Shown here one piece after another: positions 11,040 to 23,429 of a stretch of DNA of 23,878 nucleotides (its first letter is position 1; the number at the start of each line of letters is the position of its first letter). A program made the translations under genes and the position numbers. Source of the DNA: Tritrichomonas musculus (Eukaryota > Parabasalia > Tritrichomonadida > Tritrichomonadidae); assembly GCA_039105265.1 (NCBI GenBank), contig JAPFFF010000390.1, forward strand, positions 1 to 23,878, read 5' to 3'. The notes under the pieces are model-generated. The model was given only the letters and a program-made list of their open reading frames with translations, did not search any database and was not told where the DNA came from.

Positions 11040-13019
11040 TTTCATCTGATGATTCAACTGCAGTTCTCGTTGCATCTGATGATTCAACTGCAGTTCTCGT
11101 TGAATCTGATGATTCAACTGCAGTTGTCGTTGCATCTGATGATTCAACTGCAGTTCTCGTTGCATCTGATGATTCAACTGCAGTTCTCGTTGCATCTGAT
11201 GATTCAACTGCAGTTCTCGTTGCATCTGATGATTCAACTGCAGTTCTCGTTGCATCTGATGATTCAACTGCAGTTCTCGTTGAATCTGATGATTCAACTG
11301 CAGTTCTCGTTGCATCTGATGATTCAACTGCAGTTCTCGTTGCATCTGATGATTCAACTGCAGTTGTCGTTGCATCTGATGATTCAACTGCAGTTCTCGT
11401 TGAATCTGATGATTCAACTGCAGTTGTCGTTGCATCTGATGATTCAACTGCAGTTCTTGTTGCATCTTAATATTAAACGGCAGTTCTCGTTGCATCTGAT
11501 GATTCAACTGCAGTTCTCGTTGCATCTGATGATTCAACTGCAGTTCTCGTTGCATCTGATGATTCAACTGCAGTTCTCGTTGCATCTGATGATTCAACTG
11601 CAGTTCTCGTTGAATCTGATGATTCAACTGCAGTTCTCGTTGCATCTGATGATTCAACTGCAGTTCTCGTTGCATCTGATGATTCAACTGCAGTTCTCGT
11701 TGCATCTGATGATTCAACTGCAGTTCTCGTTGAATCTGATGATTCAACTGCAGTTGTCGTTGCATCTGATGATTCAACTGCAGTTCTTGTTGCATCTTAA
11801 TATTAAACGGCAGTTCTCGTTGCATTTGATGATTCAACTGCAGTTCTCGTTGAATCTGATGATTCAACTGCAGTTCTCGTTGAATCTGATGATTCAACTG
11901 CAGTTGTCGTTGCATCTGATGATTCAACTGCAGTTCTTGTTGCATCTTAATATTAAACGGCAGTTCTCGTTGCATTTGATGATTCAACTGCAGTTCTCGT
12001 TGAATCTGATGATTCAACTGCAGTTGTCGTTGCATCTGATGATTCAACTGCAGTTCTCGTTGAATCTGATGATTCAACTGCAGTTCTCGTTGCATCTGAT
12101 GATTCAACTGCAGTTCTCGTTGCATCTGATGATTCAACTGCAGTTGTCGTTGCATCTGATGATTCAACTGCAGTTCTTGTTTCATCTTATTATTAAACTG
12201 CAGTTCTCGTTGAATCTTATTATTAAACTGCAGTTCTCGTTGAATCTGATGATTCAACTGCAGTTCTCGTTGAATCTGATGATTCAACTGCAGTTCTCGT
12301 TGCATCTGATGATTCAACTGCAGTTCTCGTTGCATCTGATGATTCAACTGCAGTTGTCGTTGCATCTGATGATTCAACTGCAGTTCTCGTTGCATCTGAT
12401 GATTCAACTGCAGTTCTCGTTGAATCTGATGATTCAACTGCAGTTCTCGTTGCATCTGATGATTCAACTGCAGTTCTTGTTGCATCTTAATATTAAACGG
12501 CAGTTCTTGTTGCATCTGATGGTTCAACTGCAGTTCTCGTTGCATCTGATGATTCAACTGCAGTTCTCGTTGCATCTGATGATTCAACTGCAGTTCTCGT
12601 TGCATCTGATGATTCAACTGCAGTTCTCGTTGCATCTGATGATTCAACTGCAGTTCTCGTTGCATCTGATGATTCAACTGCAGTTCTCGTTGCATCTGAT
12701 GATTCAACTGCAGTTCTCGTTGAATCTGATGATTCAACTGCAGTTCTCGTTGCATCTGATGATTCAACTGCAGTTCTCGTTGCATCTGATGATTCAACTG
12801 CAGTTGTCGTTGCATCTGATGATTCAACTGCAGTTCTCGTTGAATCTGATGATTCAACTGCAGTTCTCGTTGCATCTGATGATTCAACTGCAGTTCTCGT
12901 TGCATCTGATGATTCAACTGCAGTTGTCGTTGCATCTGATGATTCAACTGCAGTTCTCGTTGAATCTGATGGTTCAACTGCAGTTCTCGTTGAATCTGAT
13001 GATTCAACTGCAGTTCTTA
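11040..13019. repeat. Right-territory module M1, A type, 66 units
   Basis: The preceding unit ends cttat and this module starts with a ttcatctgatg unit. Inside, cttaatattaaacgg units lie at 11460, 11790, 11940 and 12480. A tttcat then ttgaat pair of cttattattaaac units lies at 12180 and 12210, and ggttcaac units lie at 12510 and 12960. The same marker order, with one or two units more, forms M3 and M7. In the minus-strand frame the junction creates a TAA at 11037-11039. Confidence 0.85.
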
Positions 13020-14039
13020 TTTCATCTGATGATTCAACTGCAGTTCTCGTTGCATCTGATGATTCAACTGCAGTTCTCGTTGAATCTGATGATTCAACTG
13101 CAGTTCTCGTTGCATCTGATGATTCAACTGCAGTTCTCGTTGCATCTGATGATTCAACTGCAGTTGTCGTTGCATCTGATGATTCAACTGCAGTTCTTGT
13201 TTCATCTTATTATTAAACTTCAGTTCTCGTTGAATCTGATGATTCAACTGCAGTTCTCGTTGCATCTGATGATTCAACTGCAGTTCTCGTTGCATCTGAT
13301 GATTCAACTGCAGTTCTCGTTGCATCTGATGATTCAACTGCAGTTCTCGTTGAATCTGATGATTCAACTGCAGTTGTCGTTGCATCTGATGATTCAACTG
13401 CAGTTCTCGTTGAATCTGATGATTCAACTGCAGTTCTTGTTTCATCTTATTATTAAACTGCAGTTCTCGTTGAATCTTATGATTAAACTGCAGTTCTTTT
13501 TGAATCTTATTATTAAACTACAGTTCTCGTTGCATCTGATGATTCAACTGCAGTTCTCGTTGCATCTGATGATTCAACTGCAGTTCTCGTTGCATCTGAT
13601 GATTCAACTGCAGTTCTCGTTGCATCTGATGATTCAACTGCAGTTCTCGTTGCATCTGATGATTCAACTGCAGTTCTCGTTGCATCTGATGATTCAACTG
13701 CAGTTCTCGTTGCATCTGATGATTCAACTGCAGTTCTCGTTGAATCTGATGATTCAACTGCAGTTCTCGTTGCATCTGATGATTCAACTGCAGTTCTCGT
13801 TGCATCTGATGATTCAACTGCAGTTGTCGTTGCATCTGATGATTCAACTGCAGTTCTCGTTGAATCTGATGATTCAACTGCAGTTCTCGTTGCATCTGAT
13901 GATTCAACTGCAGTTCTCGTTGCATCTGATGATTCAACTGCAGTTGTCGTTGCATCTGATGATTCAACTGCAGTTCTCGTTGAATCTGATGGTTCAACTG
14001 CAGTTCTCGTTGAATCTGATGATTCAACTGCAGTTCTTA
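13020..14039. repeat. Right-territory module M2, B type, 34 units
   Basis: It has a distinct head: a cttattattaaactt unit at 13200, a tttcat-cttattattaaac unit at 13440, a cttatgattaaac unit at 13470 ending in ctttt, and a cttattattaaacta unit at 13500. From about 13530 to the end it matches the tail of M1 at offset 1020, including the ggttcaac unit at 13980. M5 (17520-18539) looks identical over its full 1020 bp, and the cut module at 23430 matches as far as it goes. Confidence 0.88.
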
Positions 14040-16049
14040 TTTCATCTGATGATTCAACTGCAGTTCTCGTTGCATCTGATGATTCAACTGCAGTTCTCGT
14101 TGAATCTGATGATTCAACTGCAGTTGTCGTTGCATCTGATGATTCAACTGCAGTTCTCGTTGCATCTGATGATTCAACTGCAGTTCTCGTTGCATCTGAT
14201 GATTCAACTGCAGTTCTCGTTGCATCTGATGATTCAACTGCAGTTCTCGTTGCATCTGATGATTCAACTGCAGTTCTCGTTGAATCTGATGATTCAACTG
14301 CAGTTCTCGTTGCATCTGATGATTCAACTGCAGTTCTCGTTGCATCTGATGATTCAACTGCAGTTCTCGTTGCATCTGATGATTCAACTGCAGTTCTCGT
14401 TGAATCTGATGATTCAACTGCAGTTGTCGTTGCATCTGATGATTCAACTGCAGTTCTTGTTGCATCTTAATATTAAACGGCAGTTCTCGTTGCATCTGAT
14501 GATTCAACTGCAGTTCTCGTTGCATCTGATGATTCAACTGCAGTTCTCGTTGCATCTGATGATTCAACTGCAGTTCTCGTTGCATCTGATGATTCAACTG
14601 CAGTTCTCGTTGCATCTGATGATTCAACTGCAGTTCTCGTTGCATCTGATGATTCAACTGCAGTTCTCGTTGCATCTGATGATTCAACTGCAGTTCTCGT
14701 TGCATCTGATGATTCAACTGCAGTTCTCGTTGAATCTGATGATTCAACTGCAGTTGTCGTTGCATCTGATGATTCAACTGCAGTTCTTGTTGCATCTTAA
14801 TATTAAACGGCAGTTCTCGTTGCATTTGATGATTCAACTGCAATTCTCGTTGAATCTGATGATTCAACTGCAGTTCTCGTTGAATCTGATGATTCAACTG
14901 CAGTTGTCGTTGCATCTGATGATTCAACTGCAGTTCTTGTTGCATCTTAATATTAAACGGCAGTTCTCGTTGCATTTGATGATTCAACTGCAGTTCTCGT
15001 TGAATCTGATGATTCAACTGCAGTTCTCGTTGAATCTGATGATTCAACTGCAGTTGTCGTTGCATCTGATGATTCAACTGCAGTTCTCGTTGAATCTGAT
15101 GATTCAACTGCAGTTCTCGTTGCATCTGATGATTCAACTGCAGTTCTCGTTGCATCTGATGATTCAACTGCAGTTGTCGTTGCATCTGATGATTCAACTG
15201 CAGTTCTTGTTTCATCTTATTATTAAACTGCAGTTCTCGTTGAATCTTATTATTAAACTGCAGTTCTCGTTGAATCTGATGATTCAACTGCAGTTCTCGT
15301 TGAATCTGATGATTCAACTGCAGTTCTCGTTGCATCTGATGATTCAACTGCAGTTCTCGTTGCATCTGATGATTCAACTGCAGTTGTCGTTGCATCTGAT
15401 GATTCAACTGCAGTTCTCGTTGCATCTGATGATTCAACTGCAGTTCTCGTTGAATCTGATGATTCAACTGCAGTTCTCGTTGCATCTGATGATTCAACTG
15501 CAGTTCTTGTTGCATCTTAATATTAAACGGCAGTTCTTGTTGCATCTGATGGTTCAACTGCAGTTCTCGTTGCATCTGATGATTCAACTGCAGTTCTCGT
15601 TGCATCTGATGATTCAACTGCAGTTCTCGTTGCATCTGATGATTCAACTGCAGTTCTCGTTGCATCTGATGATTCAACTGCAGTTCTCGTTGCATCTGAT
15701 GATTCAACTGCAGTTCTCGTTGCATCTGATGATTCAACTGCAGTTCTCGTTGCATCTGATGATTCAACTGCAGTTCTCGTTGCATCTGATGATTCAACTG
15801 CAGTTCTCGTTGCATCTGATGATTCAACTGCAGTTGTCGTTGCATCTGATGATTCAACTGCAGTTCTCGTTGAATCTGATGATTCAACTGCAGTTCTCGT
15901 TGCATCTGATGATTCAACTGCAGTTCTCGTTGCATCTGATGATTCAACTGCAGTTGTCGTTGCATCTGATGATTCAACTGCAGTTCTCGTTGAATCTGAT
16001 GGTTCAACTGCAGTTCTCGTTGAATCTGATGATTCAACTGCAGTTCTTA
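14040..16049. repeat. Right-territory module M3, A type, 67 units
   Basis: It has the A marker order, with cttaatattaaacgg units at 14460, 14790, 14940 and 15510, the cttattattaaac pair at 15210 and 15240, and ggttcaac at 15540 and 15990. A private ctgcaattctc unit at 14820 is shared only with 19320 in M6, which ties M3 to M6. It is one unit longer than M1 between the third cttaatattaaacgg unit and the pair. Confidence 0.85.
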
Positions 16050-17519
16050 TTTCATCTGATGATTCAACTGCAGTTGTCGTTGCATCTGATGATTCAACTG
16101 CAGTTCTCGTTGAATCTGATGATTCAACTGCAGTTCTCGTTGCATCTGATGATTCAACTGCAGTTCTCGTTGCATCTGATGATTCAACTGCAGTTGTCGT
16201 TGCATCTGATGATTCAACTGCAGTTCTTGTTTCATCTTATTATTAAACTTCAGTTCTCGTTGAATCTGATGATTCAACTGCAGTTCTCGTTGCATCTGAT
16301 GATTCAACTGCAGTTCTCGTTGCATCTGATGATTCAACTGCAGTTCTCGTTGAATCTGATGATTCAACTGCAGTTGTCGTTGCATCTGATGATTCAACTG
16401 CAGTTCTTGTTGCATCTTAATATTAAACGGCAGTTCTCGTTGCATTTGATGATTCAACTGCAGTTCTCGTTGAATCTGATGATTCAACTGCAGTTCTCGT
16501 TGAATCTGATGATTCAACTGCAGTTGTCGTTGCATCTGATGATTCAACTGCAGTTCTCGTTGAATCTGATGATTCAACTGCAGTTCTCGTTGCATCTGAT
16601 GATTCAACTGCAGTTCTCGTTGCATCTGATGATTCAACTGCAGTTGTCGTTGCATCTGATGATTCAACTGCAGTTCTTGTTTCATCTTATTATTAAACTG
16701 CAGTTCTCGTTGAATCTTATTATTAAACTGCAGTTCTCGTTGAATCTGATGATTCAACTGCAGTTCTCGTTGAATCTGATGATTCAACTGCAGTTCTCGT
16801 TGCATCTGATGATTCAACTGCAGTTCTCGTTGCATCTGATGATTCAACTGCAGTTGTCGTTGCATCTGATGATTCAACTGCAGTTCTCGTTGCATCTGAT
16901 GATTCAACTGCAGTTCTCGTTGAATCTGATGATTCAACTGCAGTTCTCGTTGCATCTGATGATTCAACTGCAGTTCTTGTTGCATCTTAATATTAAACGG
17001 CAGTTCTTGTTGCATCTGATGGTTCAACTGCAGTTCTCGTTGCATCTGATGATTCAACTGCAGTTCTCGTTGCATCTGATGATTCAACTGCAGTTCTCGT
17101 TGCATCTGATGATTCAACTGCAGTTCTCGTTGCATCTGATGATTCAACTGCAGTTCTCGTTGCATCTGATGATTCAACTGCAGTTCTCGTTGCATCTGAT
17201 GATTCAACTGCAGTTCTCGTTGAATCTGATGATTCAACTGCAGTTCTCGTTGCATCTGATGATTCAACTGCAGTTCTCGTTGCATCTGATGATTCAACTG
17301 CAGTTGTCGTTGCATCTGATGATTCAACTGCAGTTCTCGTTGAATCTGATGATTCAACTGCAGTTCTCGTTGCATCTGATGATTCAACTGCAGTTCTCGT
17401 TGCATCTGATGATTCAACTGCAGTTGTCGTTGCATCTGATGATTCAACTGCAGTTCTCGTTGAATCTGATGGTTCAACTGCAGTTCTCGTTGAATCTGAT
17501 GATTCAACTGCAGTTCTTA
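16050..17519. repeat. Right-territory module M4, B-head/A-tail hybrid, 49 units
   Basis: The first ten or so units (16050 to about 16349) follow the B head, including the rare cttattattaaactt unit at 16230, with one unit missing and gtcg in place of ctcg in the first unit. From about 16350 it follows the second part of an A module: 16411-17516 aligns with 14941-16046 with the same length of 1106 bp. The join therefore lies near 16320-16380. It looks like the product of an in-register exchange between a B and an A module. Confidence 0.82.
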
Positions 17520-18539
17520 TTTCATCTGATGATTCAACTGCAGTTCTCGTTGCATCTGATGATTCAACTGCAGTTCTCGTTGAATCTGATGATTCAACTG
17601 CAGTTCTCGTTGCATCTGATGATTCAACTGCAGTTCTCGTTGCATCTGATGATTCAACTGCAGTTGTCGTTGCATCTGATGATTCAACTGCAGTTCTTGT
17701 TTCATCTTATTATTAAACTTCAGTTCTCGTTGAATCTGATGATTCAACTGCAGTTCTCGTTGCATCTGATGATTCAACTGCAGTTCTCGTTGCATCTGAT
17801 GATTCAACTGCAGTTCTCGTTGCATCTGATGATTCAACTGCAGTTCTCGTTGAATCTGATGATTCAACTGCAGTTGTCGTTGCATCTGATGATTCAACTG
17901 CAGTTCTCGTTGAATCTGATGATTCAACTGCAGTTCTTGTTTCATCTTATTATTAAACTGCAGTTCTCGTTGAATCTTATGATTAAACTGCAGTTCTTTT
18001 TGAATCTTATTATTAAACTACAGTTCTCGTTGCATCTGATGATTCAACTGCAGTTCTCGTTGCATCTGATGATTCAACTGCAGTTCTCGTTGCATCTGAT
18101 GATTCAACTGCAGTTCTCGTTGCATCTGATGATTCAACTGCAGTTCTCGTTGCATCTGATGATTCAACTGCAGTTCTCGTTGCATCTGATGATTCAACTG
18201 CAGTTCTCGTTGCATCTGATGATTCAACTGCAGTTCTCGTTGAATCTGATGATTCAACTGCAGTTCTCGTTGCATCTGATGATTCAACTGCAGTTCTCGT
18301 TGCATCTGATGATTCAACTGCAGTTGTCGTTGCATCTGATGATTCAACTGCAGTTCTCGTTGAATCTGATGATTCAACTGCAGTTCTCGTTGCATCTGAT
18401 GATTCAACTGCAGTTCTCGTTGCATCTGATGATTCAACTGCAGTTGTCGTTGCATCTGATGATTCAACTGCAGTTCTCGTTGAATCTGATGGTTCAACTG
18501 CAGTTCTCGTTGAATCTGATGATTCAACTGCAGTTCTTA
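17520..18539. repeat. Right-territory module M5, B type, 34 units
   Basis: It repeats M2 at offset 4500 with no difference that I found by eye, including the private cttattattaaactt (17700), ctttt (end of the 17970 unit) and cttattattaaacta (18000) variants. It was probably copied recently together with the first part of the following module. Confidence 0.88.
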
Positions 18540-21389
18540 TTTCATCTGATGATTCAACTGCAGTTCTCGTTGCATCTGATGATTCAACTGCAGTTCTCGT
18601 TGAATCTGATGATTCAACTGCAGTTGTCGTTGCATCTGATGATTCAACTGCAGTTCTCGTTGCATCTGATGATTCAACTGCAGTTCTCGTTGCATCTGAT
18701 GATTCAACTGCAGTTCTCGTTGCATCTGATGATTCAACTGCAGTTCTCGTTGCATCTGATGATTCAACTGCAGTTCTCGTTGAATCTGATGATTCAACTG
18801 CAGTTCTCGTTGCATCTGATGATTCAACTGCAGTTCTCGTTGCATCTGATGATTCAACTGCAGTTCTCGTTGCATCTGATGATTCAACTGCAGTTCTCGT
18901 TGAATCTGATGATTCAACTGCAGTTGTCGTTGCATCTGATGATTCAACTGCAGTTCTTGTTGCATCTTAATATTAAACGGCAGTTCTCGTTGCATCTGAT
19001 GATTCAACTGCAGTTCTCGTTGCATCTGATGATTCAACTGCAGTTCTCGTTGCATCTGATGATTCAACTGCAGTTCTCGTTGCATCTGATGATTCAACTG
19101 CAGTTCTCGTTGAATCTGATGATTCAACTGCAGTTCTCGTTGCATCTGATGATTCAACTGCAGTTCTCGTTGCATCTGATGATTCAACTGCAGTTCTCGT
19201 TGCATCTGATGATTCAACTGCAGTTCTCGTTGAATCTGATGATTCAACTGCAGTTGTCGTTGCATCTGATGATTCAACTGCAGTTCTTGTTGCATCTTAA
19301 TATTAAACGGCAGTTCTCGTTGCATTTGATGATTCAACTGCAATTCTCGTTGAATCTGATGATTCAACTGCAGTTCTCGTTGAATCTGATGATTCAACTG
19401 CAGTTGTCGTTGCATCTGATGATTCAACTGCAGTTCTTGTTGCATCTTAATATTAAACGGCAGTTCTCGTTGCATTTGATGATTCAACTGCAGTTCTCGT
19501 TGAATCTGATGATTCAACTGCAGTTCTCGTTGAATCTGATGATTCAACTGCAGTTGTCGTTGCATCTGATGATTCAACTGCAGTTCTCGTTGAATCTGAT
19601 GATTCAACTGCAGTTCTCGTTGCATCTGATGATTCAACTGCAGTTCTCGTTGCATCTGATGATTCAACTGCAGTTGTCGTTGCATCTGATGATTCAACTG
19701 CAGTTCTTGTTTCATCTTATTATTAAACTGCAGTTCTCGTTGAATCTTATTATTAAACTGCAGTTCTCGTTGAATCTGATGATTCAACTGCAGTTCTCGT
19801 TGAATCTGATGATTCAACTGCAGTTCTCGTTGCATCTGATGATTCAACTGCAGTTCTCGTTGCATCTGATGATTCAACTGCAGTTGTCGTTGCATCTGAT
19901 GATTCAACTGCAGTTCTCGTTGCATCTGATGATTCAACTGCAGTTCTCGTTGAATCTGATGATTCAACTGCAGTTCTCGTTGCATCTGATGATTCAACTG
20001 CAGTTCTTGTTGCATCTTAATATTAAACGGCAGTTCTTGTTGCATCTGATGGTTCAACTGCAGTTCTCGTTGCATCTGATGATTCAACTGCAGTTCTCGT
20101 TGCATCTGATGATTCAACTGCAGTTCTCGTTGCATCTGATGATTCAACTGCAGTTCTCGTTGCATCTGATGATTCAACTGCAGTTCTTGTTGCATCTTAA
20201 TATTAAACGGCAGTTCTCGTTGCATCTGATGATTCAACTGCAGTTCTCGTTGCATCTGATGATTCAACTGCAGTTCTCGTTGCATCTGATGATTCAACTG
20301 CAGTTCTTGTTGCATCTTAATATTAAACGGCAGTTCTTGTTGCATCTGATGGTTCAACTGCAGTTCTCGTTGCATCTGATGATTCAACTGCAGTTCTCGT
20401 TGCATCTGATGATTCAACTGCAGTTCTCGTTGCATCTGATGATTCAACTGCAGTTCTCGTTGCATCTGATGATTCAACTGCAGTTCTCGTTGCATCTGAT
20501 GATTCAACTGCAGTTCTCGTTGCATCTGATGATTCAACTGCAGTTCTCGTTGAATCTGATGATTCAACTGCAGTTGTCGTTGCATCTGATGATTCAACTG
20601 CAGTTGTCGTTGCATCTGATGATTCAACTGCAGTTCTCGTTGCATCTGATGATTCAACTGCAGTTCTCGTTGAATCTGATGATTCAACTGCAGTTGTCGT
20701 TGCATCTGATGATTCAACTGCAGTTCTTGTTGCATCTTAATATTAAACGGCAGTTCTCGTTGCATCTGATGATTCAACTGCAGTTCTCGTTGCATCTGAT
20801 GATTCAACTGCAGTTCTCGTTGCATCTGATGATTCAACTGCAGTTCTTGTTGCATCTTAATATTAAACGGCAGTTCTTGTTGCATCTGATGGTTCAACTG
20901 CAGTTCTCGTTGCATCTGATGATTCAACTGCAGTTCTCGTTGCATCTGATGATTCAACTGCAGTTCTCGTTGCATCTGATGATTCAACTGCAGTTCTCGT
21001 TGCATCTGATGATTCAACTGCAGTTCTCGTTGCATCTGATGATTCAACTGCAGTTCTCGTTGCATCTGATGATTCAACTGCAGTTCTCGTTGAATCTGAT
21101 GATTCAACTGCAGTTCTCGTTGCATCTGATGATTCAACTGCAGTTCTCGTTGCATCTGATGATTCAACTGCAGTTGTCGTTGCATCTGATGATTCAACTG
21201 CAGTTCTCGTTGAATCTGATGATTCAACTGCAGTTCTCGTTGCATCTGATGATTCAACTGCAGTTCTCGTTGCATCTGATGATTCAACTGCAGTTGTCGT
21301 TGCATCTGATGATTCAACTGCAGTTCTCGTTGAATCTGATGGTTCAACTGCAGTTCTCGTTGAATCTGATGATTCAACTGCAGTTCTTA
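18540..21389. repeat. Right-territory module M6, expanded A type, 95 units
   Basis: Up to about 20159 it follows M3 at offset 4500, with small differences such as gaat at 19110. It then carries extra cttaatattaaacgg units at 20190, 20310, 20730 and 20850. The pairs 20190/20730 and 20310/20850 are each 540 bp apart, showing an 18-unit internal tandem duplication. The tail from about 20880 rejoins the standard A tail, with ggttcaac at 20880 and 21330. It is 840 bp longer than M3. Confidence 0.85.
20190..21269. repeat. 540-bp internal tandem duplication in M6
   Basis: The marker series cttaatattaaacgg ending ctcg, three ordinary units, cttaatattaaacgg ending cttg, then ggttcaac, occurs at 20190-20340 and again at 20730-20880. 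The first copy spans 20190-20729; the second begins at 20730 and its right limit is approximate. It is a whole-unit (18 x 30) step. Confidence 0.75.
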
Positions 21390-23429
21390 TTTCATCTGAT
21401 GATTCAACTGCAGTTCTCGTTGCATCTGATGATTCAACTGCAGTTCTCGTTGAATCTGATGATTCAACTGCAGTTGTCGTTGCATCTGATGATTCAACTG
21501 CAGTTCTCGTTGCATCTGATGATTCAACTGCAGTTCTCGTTGCATCTGATGATTCAACTGCAGTTCTCGTTGCATCTGATGATTCAACTGCAGTTCTCGT
21601 TGCATCTGATGATTCAACTGCAGTTCTCGTTGAATCTGATGATTCAACTGCAGTTCTCGTTGCATCTGATGATTCAACTGCAGTTCTCGTTGCATCTGAT
21701 GATTCAACTGCAGTTCTCGTTGCATCTGATGATTCAACTGCAGTTCTCGTTGAATCTGATGATTCAACTGCAGTTGTCGTTGCATCTGATGATTCAACTG
21801 CAGTTCTTGTTGCATCTTAATATTAAACGGCAGTTCTCGTTGCATCTGATGATTCAACTGCAGTTCTCGTTGCATCTGATGATTCAACTGCAGTTCTCGT
21901 TGCATCTGATGATTCAACTGCAGTTCTCGTTGCATCTGATGATTCAACTGCAGTTCTCGTTGAATCTGATGATTCAACTGCAGTTCTCGTTGCATCTGAT
22001 GATTCAACTGCAGTTCTCGTTGCATCTGATGATTCAACTGCAGTTCTCGTTGCATCTGATGATTCAACTGCAGTTCTCGTTGAATCTGATGATTCAACTG
22101 CAGTTGTCGTTGCATCTGATGATTCAACTGCAGTTCTTGTTGCATCTTAATATTAAACGGCAGTTCTCGTTGCATTTGATGATTCAACTGCAGTTCTCGT
22201 TGAATCTGATGATTCAACTGCAGTTCTCGTTGAATCTGATGATTCAACTGCAGTTGTCGTTGCATCTGATGATTCAACTGCAGTTCTTGTTGCATCTTAA
22301 TATTAAACGGCAGTTCTCGTTGCATTTGATGATTCAACTGCAGTTCTCGTTGAATCTGATGATTCAACTGCAGTTGTCGTTGCATCTGATGATTCAACTG
22401 CAGTTCTCGTTGCATCTGATGATTCAACTGCAGTTCTCGTTGCATCTGATGATTCAACTGCAGTTCTCGTTGAATCTGATGATTCAACTGCAGTTCTCGT
22501 TGCATCTGATGATTCAACTGCAGTTCTCGTTGCATCTGATGATTCAACTGCAGTTGTCGTTGCATCTGATGATTCAACTGCAGTTCTTGTTTCATCTTAT
22601 TATTAAACTGCAGTTCTCGTTGAATCTTATTATTAAACTGCAGTTCTCGTTGAATCTGATGATTCAACTGCAGTTCTCGTTGAATCTGATGATTCAACTG
22701 CAGTTCTCGTTGCATCTGATGATTCAACTGCAGTTCTCGTTGCATCTGATGATTCAACTGCAGTTGTCGTTGCATCTGATGATTCAACTGCAGTTCTCGT
22801 TGCATCTGATGATTCAACTGCAGTTCTCGTTGAATCTGATGATTCAACTGCAGTTCTCGTTGCATCTGATGATTCAACTGCAGTTCTTGTTGCATCTTAA
22901 TATTAAACGGCAGTTCTTGTTGCATCTGATGGTTCAACTGCAGTTCTCGTTGCATCTGATGATTCAACTGCAGTTCTCGTTGCATCTGATGATTCAACTG
23001 CAGTTCTCGTTGCATCTGATGATTCAACTGCAGTTCTCGTTGCATCTGATGATTCAACTGCAGTTCTCGTTGCATCTGATGATTCAACTGCAGTTCTCGT
23101 TGCATCTGATGATTCAACTGCAGTTCTCGTTGAATCTGATGATTCAACTGCAGTTCTCGTTGCATCTGATGATTCAACTGCAGTTCTCGTTGCATCTGAT
23201 GATTCAACTGCAGTTGTCGTTGCATCTGATGATTCAACTGCAGTTCTCGTTGAATCTGATGATTCAACTGCAGTTCTCGTTGCATCTGATGATTCAACTG
23301 CAGTTCTCGTTGCATCTGATGATTCAACTGCAGTTGTCGTTGCATCTGATGATTCAACTGCAGTTCTCGTTGAATCTGATGGTTCAACTGCAGTTCTCGT
23401 TGAATCTGATGATTCAACTGCAGTTCTTA
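21390..23429. repeat. Right-territory module M7, A type, 68 units
   Basis: It matches M1 at offset 10350 up to about 22379, sharing cttaatattaaacgg units at 21810, 22140 and 22290 and the same single gaat-gtcg unit after the tgcatttg unit. Two extra units between 22380 and 22530 make it 60 bp longer. The cttattattaaac pair lies at 22590 and 22620, the last cttaatattaaacgg unit at 22890, and ggttcaac at 22920 and 23370. Confidence 0.85.

Noticed and set aside
991-23399. Pol III B-box-like sequence in ggttcaactgc units
   Set aside because: It matches the B-box consensus closely, but no A box is present at a suitable distance upstream, no tRNA-like fold is seen, and it is a single-base variant of the ordinary unit.
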